NCBI GenBank assembly: GCA_023853785.1
Contig: JAJIRX010000522.1
Location: 186,001-250,000 of the forward strand
Direction: 5' to 3'
DNA from: Psilocybe azurescens
Taxonomy: Eukaryota > Basidiomycota > Agaricomycetes > Agaricales > Agrocybaceae
Length of the DNA stretch: 64,000 nucleotides
Shown: piece by piece, positions 58,301 through 64,000 of the stretch
How positions within the stretch are numbered: position 1 is the first letter of the stretch
How the letters are laid out: each line of letters opens with the position of its first letter
The notes under the pieces: model-generated
Told to the model about the DNA's origin: nothing
What the model saw: the letters and a program-made list of their open reading frames with translations, nothing else
Database searches by the model: none
Made by a program: the position numbers and the translations under genes

Positions 58301-61300
58301 TTGCGCTGTGCTGGCTGCTCACCTGGTGGGTGCCCACCCCGTGCTTGACGTACATCGGCAGAATGAAGCGCATGGACGTCCGGCAAGCCTGGCGCGAGAA
58401 GCTGGCCCTCAACATGATCATCTGGCTGACTTGTGGGTGTGCCATCTTCGTCATTGCTGTCCTTGGGGTCGTCATCTGTCCGACGGAGCACATCTTCAAC
58501 TCGGCGGAGCTGGCGTCCCACTCGTCGACTTTGAGCCCGAACAATGTGTTGACTTCTATTCGGGGCGAGGTGTTCGATCTGACGTCGGTCGCGCAGACGC
58601 ATAGCCGTATTGTGGGCGTCGTGCCTGTCAAATCTATCTTGAAATATGGCGGTCAATCGGCGGACGCTGTTTTCCCTGTTCAAGTGAGTATTCAGATTTT
58701 TTTTTGTTCGTTCAGAATCTGTTTCTGAGCATCTTGTTTAGGTCAGCGCTCTTTGCAATGGTGTGACAGGTTCTGTCAGCCCGTATGTCCTTTTGGATTC
58801 GAAGAACAACACGGATGTGAATGCCCAATACCATGATTTCCGTGTATTCACGAACGATCCGCGTCCTGATTGGTATTTTGAACGCATGGTTGAGATGCGG
58901 TATCAGGCTCGCGTTGGATTTGTAGGAATGACTCCTAAGGAAATCAGGAGCCAGGCAAGCGCAGGCAAATCGGTGGCCATCTATAACGGGCTCGTTTACG
59001 ACGTCTCAACCTATTTGACGAGCCCGCCTGCCGTTCGAACCCCAGATGGCACGCAGGCACCTGCGGACACGGATGTCGCTTTCATGTCGGGCGACGTGCT
59101 CAACTTGTTCAAGTTCAACGCCGGACAGGACATCACGAAGCAGCTGAACAATCTCAACATCGACAGGGCCGTTTTGGCTCGCCAGAAAGTGTGTCTGCGC
59201 AACCTGTTCTTGGTCGCCAAAGTCGACAACCGTCAGTCACCGCAGTGTCTTTTCGCCAACTACATCCTTCTCGTGTTGTCCTCATCATGGTGGCCATCAT
59301 CGGATTCAAGTTCTGGCCTCGATCAACTTCGGAGCGGCTCGTGCGCCTGAGGACCACGATAAATTCGTCATTTGCCAAGTGCCTTGTTACACGGAAGGCG
59401 AGTCGTCTCTGCGCAAGACCATCGACTCGCTGGCGCAGATGAAGTACGACGATAAGCGCAAGCTCATTGTCGTTATCTGCGATGGGATGATCGTGGGTTC
59501 CGGCAACGATCGCCCGACGCCGCGCATTGTGCTGGATATCCTCGGTGCTGATCCTAACCTGGACCCGGAGCCGCTCAGTTTCATGTCCTTGGGCGAAGGC
59601 GCGAAGCAGCACAATATGGGCAAGGTTTATTCGGGTCTGTATGAATGCGCTGGTCATGTCGTGCCGTATCTCGTCCTTGTCAAAATTGGCAAGCCTACTG
59701 AGCGTTCGCGCCCTGGTAATCGTGGTAAACGAGACTCGCAAATGGTGTTGATGCACTTCTTGAACAAGGTCCGTTTTAGTTTTATTCTATTTTCTTTGTT
59801 GATTGTTGACGATTCGTATAGGTCCACTTCAACACTGCCATGAACCCGCTGGAACTCGAAATGTACCATCAAATTAAGAACGTCATCGGTGTCAACCCAT
59901 CTTTCTATGAATATCTCTTCATGGTGGATGCTGATACTACTGTCGATCCTCTGTCGGTTAACCGTCTCATTTCTGCGTAAGTCTGCCTTGTTATTTGCGT
60001 TTTGCACAATCCTTATATTGCTCTTTTTAGGATGATTCATGATAAGAAGCTTTTGGGATGTTGTGGGGAAACAGAGCTGGCCAACGCAAAGCAGTCGCTG
60101 ATCACCATGATGCAGGTCAGCAAACCGTTTTTCTTTCTTTTAATTTAAATTTAACCATCCCACCCATCTCTTTCACCAGGTATACGAGTACTTTATATCG
60201 CATCACATGGCCAAAGCTTTCGAAAGTCTTTTCGGTTCCGTTACGTGTTTACCTGGTTGTTTCACCCTCTATCGTTTGCGGACCGCGGATACGCACAAGC
60301 CTCTCCTCATTTCTAATCAGATGATCACTGACTACTCCGAGAATCGCGTCGACACCTTGCACATGAAGAATCTTCTGCATCTCGGAGAAGATCGTTACTT
60401 GACGACTTTGTTGTTGAAACACTTCCCTCGGTTCAAGACCCAGTTCATTCGCGACGCCCATGCTTACACGGTGGCACCCGACGACTGGAAAGTCTTGTTG
60501 TCTCAGCGTCGTCGCTGGATCAATTCCACTGTGCATAATCTCGGAGAACTCGTCTTTTTGGAACAGTTGTGTGGTTTCTGCTGTTTCTCTATGCGCTTTG
60601 TGGTCATGATCGATCTTCTTTCGACGCTTACGCAACCCGTCACCGTTGCATACGTGAGTACTTTTCTCGTCATTCATTTCTTGGTCGACTGTTTGCTTAC
60701 GTGTGATACAGATCGTCTATCTCGTCTACTTGGTAGCTGCATTGGGCAAATCGATCCCGACACTGTCCTTGATCATGATTGCGGCCATTTATGGTCTACA
60801 GGCTCTCGTCTTCATCATGAGGCGCAAATGGGATATGATCGGATGGATGATATTCTATATCTTCGCTATCCCGGCTTTCTCATTCTTCCTGCCGCTTTAT
60901 TCGTTCTGGAAGATGGATGACTTCTCATGGGGTCAAACGCGTCTTGTCTTAGGTGAATCTGGAAAGAAGATGATCGTTCATGTAAGCCAGACTTTACAAC
61001 CCACCTCCTGCAATTCTTTCTCACTTTTTGTTTTTTTTCAGGACGAGGGCAAATTTGATCCTAGATCCATTCCTCTCAAATCATGGTCCGACTATGTAAG
61101 TTTTGGCTGGTTACTGACTTTTTGTTATTTTGCTGATGTATTTTTATTTCTTTCTCATAGGAAAACGAACTCTGGGACAAAGAATCTAATCATAGCATCG
61201 GTTCTTGGGTGCCTCCTGTGCAGACTAAGAATGAAGGATATGCTGAGTCACGAACCGCCTCCCTCTATGGTCGCGAAACATACTATGAACCACGCAGCTT

Positions 61301-61676
61301 CTCGCCTGCTCCATCTCAACTCAGAATGCATCCCCCTCCGGGCTACCATTCCGGTCGCAATACTCCCCAGTCACCTTTCCACACCGGACCAGAAACTGGC
61401 CTTATGCAGCCAACACCCTCAAGGCCTATCACTAATTACCTGGATATACCTATTCGAAACACGCAAAGCCCTGAGGATGTGGATCTCCTTGGAGGTGGTC
61501 CTTCGGACGTTGACATCGACCGCGCCGTACAAGAGGTGTTGCGCTCAGCGGATCTTAATACCATCACCAAACGCGAAATTCGCAGGCAGCTCGAAGAATA
61601 CTTTGGGATGGATCTGACGTCGCGCAAGGCGGTCATCAACTCGTGTATCGATCGGATCCTTCTCAGTCAAAATTAA
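55399..61676 (+). CDS. Class V chitin synthase with myosin motor domain
   Basis: Membrane glycosyltransferase polymerising UDP-GlcNAc into chitin, fused to an N-terminal myosin motor for delivery to hyphal tips. Motor: [21 protein letters not shown]-loop [13 protein letters not shown] (about 55797), switch [16 protein letters not shown], switch [10 protein letters not shown] and the actin-site region ending [13 protein letters not shown]. After a linker come membrane spans ([33 protein letters not shown]) and a cytochrome-b5-like segment ([20 protein letters not shown]). The synthase core follows: [31 protein letters not shown] and [12 protein letters not shown] (QRRRW). The DEK_C tail ([20 protein letters not shown]) stops at 61676. 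At least nine one-base breaks, mostly in runs, lie between 55735 and 59316; the protein continues through all of them. Confidence 0.96.
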
Positions 61677-62277
61677 TAATTCGTACTACATATCGCTTTC
61701 GGTGGACTTTTTCCCTTTTCCCTTTCTTTATCTCTTGGTGGCCTCCCCTTTTTCTCCATGATTCCTATCTTGGAACCCATAGCATCACGAACTTCCTCCA
61801 TGCCTTTCGTTTTTTAAGTTGTCGAACACATACTAGTAGTACATTCGGACCTTGCTCTCCCTTGACAGACAGTATTATACAACCCCACATTACACGTACT
61901 ATCATTTTACATTCTGGACAATGCGTCACATGTTAAACCATAATTGCATAGAACCCTGGTCTCTTAAAGTCTGTTCCATCGTGTTTCGAGGTTGCCAATG
62001 CTCAGGAGACATTCGACATAACTTGGACGCCAGCTAAAACGTGACATGGGCGCCTAAAATTTGCTGTAAGTGTACCGACCCTATTCCTAATCTTCGACCC
62101 AATTTCAAGCCCTTGAAAAAGTGATTCATAGTTCAAATTTACAAAATTTACACCAATTGATGTTACATATCAGCCAAGACTATGCATACTTGGTAGTAGT
62201 TGGTACAAGATATTCGGGAAATGTGTTGGGTGATACCCGACGAAGGAACGAAATAGCTGGAGGTCCTGCCGTCCATC
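61677..62277. other. Convergent spacer, no gene
   Basis: 3' flanks of the chitin synthase (plus) and the HET gene (minus). T- and C-rich; no gene recognised. Confidence 0.45.
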
Positions 62278-64000
62278 CTAGCCCAAAATGATCTCCTTCC
62301 ACACTGGCCCATCTCCCAGCGCTTTGGTTAAATATCGCTTCTTGATCCACCCAACAGCCACACGCTCGGCCCACTCACCGTGCCATTCAATCAGCATGAC
62401 CATATATCTCCAACCAGGCTCGTCGTCTATTCTACCATTTTGGGCCCTCTCATCTCGTGCTTCGCATATAAGGATAAACTCGTGAGATTTAGGGACATTA
62501 TTTTTGCACCAGTCCGGATGAACAAAAATGTTACCCAATTCTCGACCGCCTTTCCCGAATATACCAAGACGGGTGTATCCACTTTTGGGCTTCAGTTTGG
62601 GTGAGGGGGTGGATGCTTGATCGAGCTTGAACATCGCAGAAACAGTCCAAAACTGTAAGAACCCCGATCCAGGGTTTGGATTGTAAGTGTCGTGAATATA
62701 CTCTGGAGCACCAGCCAGTAATCGAGGGGTTGGTTCCGTCCGCGTACAATCGAATGGGAAGCGTTGTTGAACATGACCGCCGTAGAAATTTCTTGGACCA
62801 CGGGAGGCGATGCTACATCCGCCTTTGGAGTCCATATGCGGATGCAATCTTCAGAATCATGAGCCCTCCTTTGATACCAGATAATCCATGTGCGCTTTCG
62901 TTGTGCTGCTCGAATCCTAGATATGCTACGATTATACCAGTCCCAGATACGTGGGAATGGCGAACCACTCCAACCCGACCACGACCAGCTTGGCGCATCA
63001 GATTGACGAGTTTGAGCGTCTAAGGCGCCCCAGATAATGAACCAGTCGAAATATTTATCAGGAATTCCGTGACATAAAGTAGCTTTCAAATCCGTCTTGA
63101 AGTAGCGAGCTAATCCGGCGAATGCGTTGTAAATGTCTCCCACGGAACGTAAGTGCAAGTCCAGGATAACTCTGAATTAGTCCTTCGAATTCTCCTATGT
63201 CGTCTGGATTCTTGTCACGGGACCCTACGACTCCATGAGTCTTGCTATGCCGATCTTCGAAAACTTGATCCTCGCGCCATTCATCTGAGTTTCCGACAGC
63301 CAAACACAATTTGTCCACCAATGAATGTAAGGTTGCGTCTTGAGAACAATCTCTCTTGGAAACTGCGCATACTTCGTCACATTGACTTATCAATTGAATG
63401 GGATTACTCACGTCCATGCTCTGGTGCTGTGAACACAGCTGCTAATTAAATCCGCCGCTCTCGGTTTGAAAGCGAGTCTAAATCCAGGACCAATTTCTTC
63501 GATGGGTTGTGATACCCCTCGACTTCCAGGATGAAGTCCAGGAAGACCAGCATTAGCGTTGGCCCCGGAGGCGGCAATAATTGTCGTATATGCGGTTCCA
63601 TAAACCAAATCCATCTTCGAGATCGCGTCTATCTTAGTACTTCCTATGTAACCCGTATCGTCCTGAATGATGCACAGGCTGTCGGTCCACATATAACGAA
63701 GGCCGAGCTCCCTAACAACTTGCATCGCGTCTCGAATTGTGGCCGGAATTTTCTCCTGATTTTCTTTTGTTACGAGTGCTCCTGGTCTACGCAAGTCCGA
63801 AACGTTGGAATTGAGTAATCTGAGGATATTAGAAGGATCGACTGGTCCCCAGACATAGCTCAACGCGACATATTGGCAGTTATGCGGAGCAGGTATGATG
63901 CAGTTATCAACGACATCGATGAGGCGAAAAGAAGGGATTTCGTTCGCTGGATCTTTAATGTCTCGATCGAGCAGTTTCGACTGGTTGCAAAAGTCGGCGT
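62278..64000 (-). CDS. HET-domain (heterokaryon incompatibility) protein, 5' end outside window
   Basis: Fungal HET-domain protein, a class whose members can trigger programmed cell death on non-self recognition. The visible part begins inside the protein at 64000. HET blocks: NCQYVALSYVWGP (about 63880-63845), LGLRYMWTDSLCIIQDD (about 63700-63650), ISKMDLVYGTAYTTIIAASG and, in the next exon, TRAWT. The C-terminal region contains FKTDLKATLCHGIPDKYFDW, APSWSWSGWSG and IEWHGEWAERVAVGWIKKRY, ending GDGPVWKEIILG with the stop at 62278. That ending is typical for basidiomycete HET proteins. Introns lie near 63420 and 63150. No NACHT or other partner domain is visible. The start codon is beyond the right edge. 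Confidence 0.88.

Noticed and set aside
57906..58631. 241-codon minus-strand frame inside the chitin synthase
   Set aside because: Antisense shadow of the chitin synthase linker and first membrane segments.

Overview
The window is nuclear DNA of a filamentous basidiomycete, most likely a mushroom-forming agaricomycete. Almost every gene is cut by short GT-AG introns of about 50-60 bases. The gene families also fit: a FunK1-type kinase, F-box-like leucine-rich proteins, a HET-domain protein, a PDR-type ABCG transporter and a class V myosin-chitin synthase. I see no CRISPR array, operon, rRNA or convincing tRNA.

Layout. 0.7-9.6 kb: FAD monooxygenase, DUF2461 protein (minus), acetyl-CoA synthetase. 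10.2-11.3 kb: retroelement gag-like reading frame (minus). 12.6-15.4 kb: Zrg17-like cation diffusion facilitator. 15.6 kb: F-box/LRR relic. 16.6-19.1 kb: cytochrome P450. 19.3-21.7 kb: FunK1 kinase (minus). 22.7-23.7 kb: unknown gene (minus). 24.2-27.2 kb: 75-78 kDa subunit of mitochondrial complex I. 27.2-31.4 kb: gene-poor, with diverged duplicated gene fragments and a decayed Tc1/mariner element with 224-base inverted repeats. 31.8-37.7 kb: PDR-type ABC transporter (minus). 38.7-43.6 kb: MINDY deubiquitinase (minus) divergent from a RING E3 with a SUMO-interaction motif, then the SNARE YKT6. 43.6-47.7 kb: no recognised intact gene, a PIF1-like helicase relic, a GC hairpin and a 201-base MITE. 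47.7-54.8 kb: two F-box-like LRR proteins flanking a divergent SURF6/PTPA pair. 55.4-61.7 kb: myosin-chitin synthase. 62.3 kb to the end: HET-domain protein (minus), cut by the window edge.

How genes relate. Most neighbours are unrelated housekeeping or environmental-response genes. Two divergent pairs may share promoters: MINDY with the RING ligase (390 bases) and SURF6 with PTPA (164 bases). MINDY and YKT6 both seem to end in CaaX prenylation motifs, so two membrane-anchored trafficking/ubiquitin proteins lie within 4 kb.

Quality caveat. In nearly every conserved gene the frame is broken by one-base gains or losses, usually in homopolymer runs, while the protein continues perfectly in another frame. 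I read these as consensus errors of the assembly, not pseudogenes. Gene coordinates are therefore spans from start to stop codon, including introns and such breaks.
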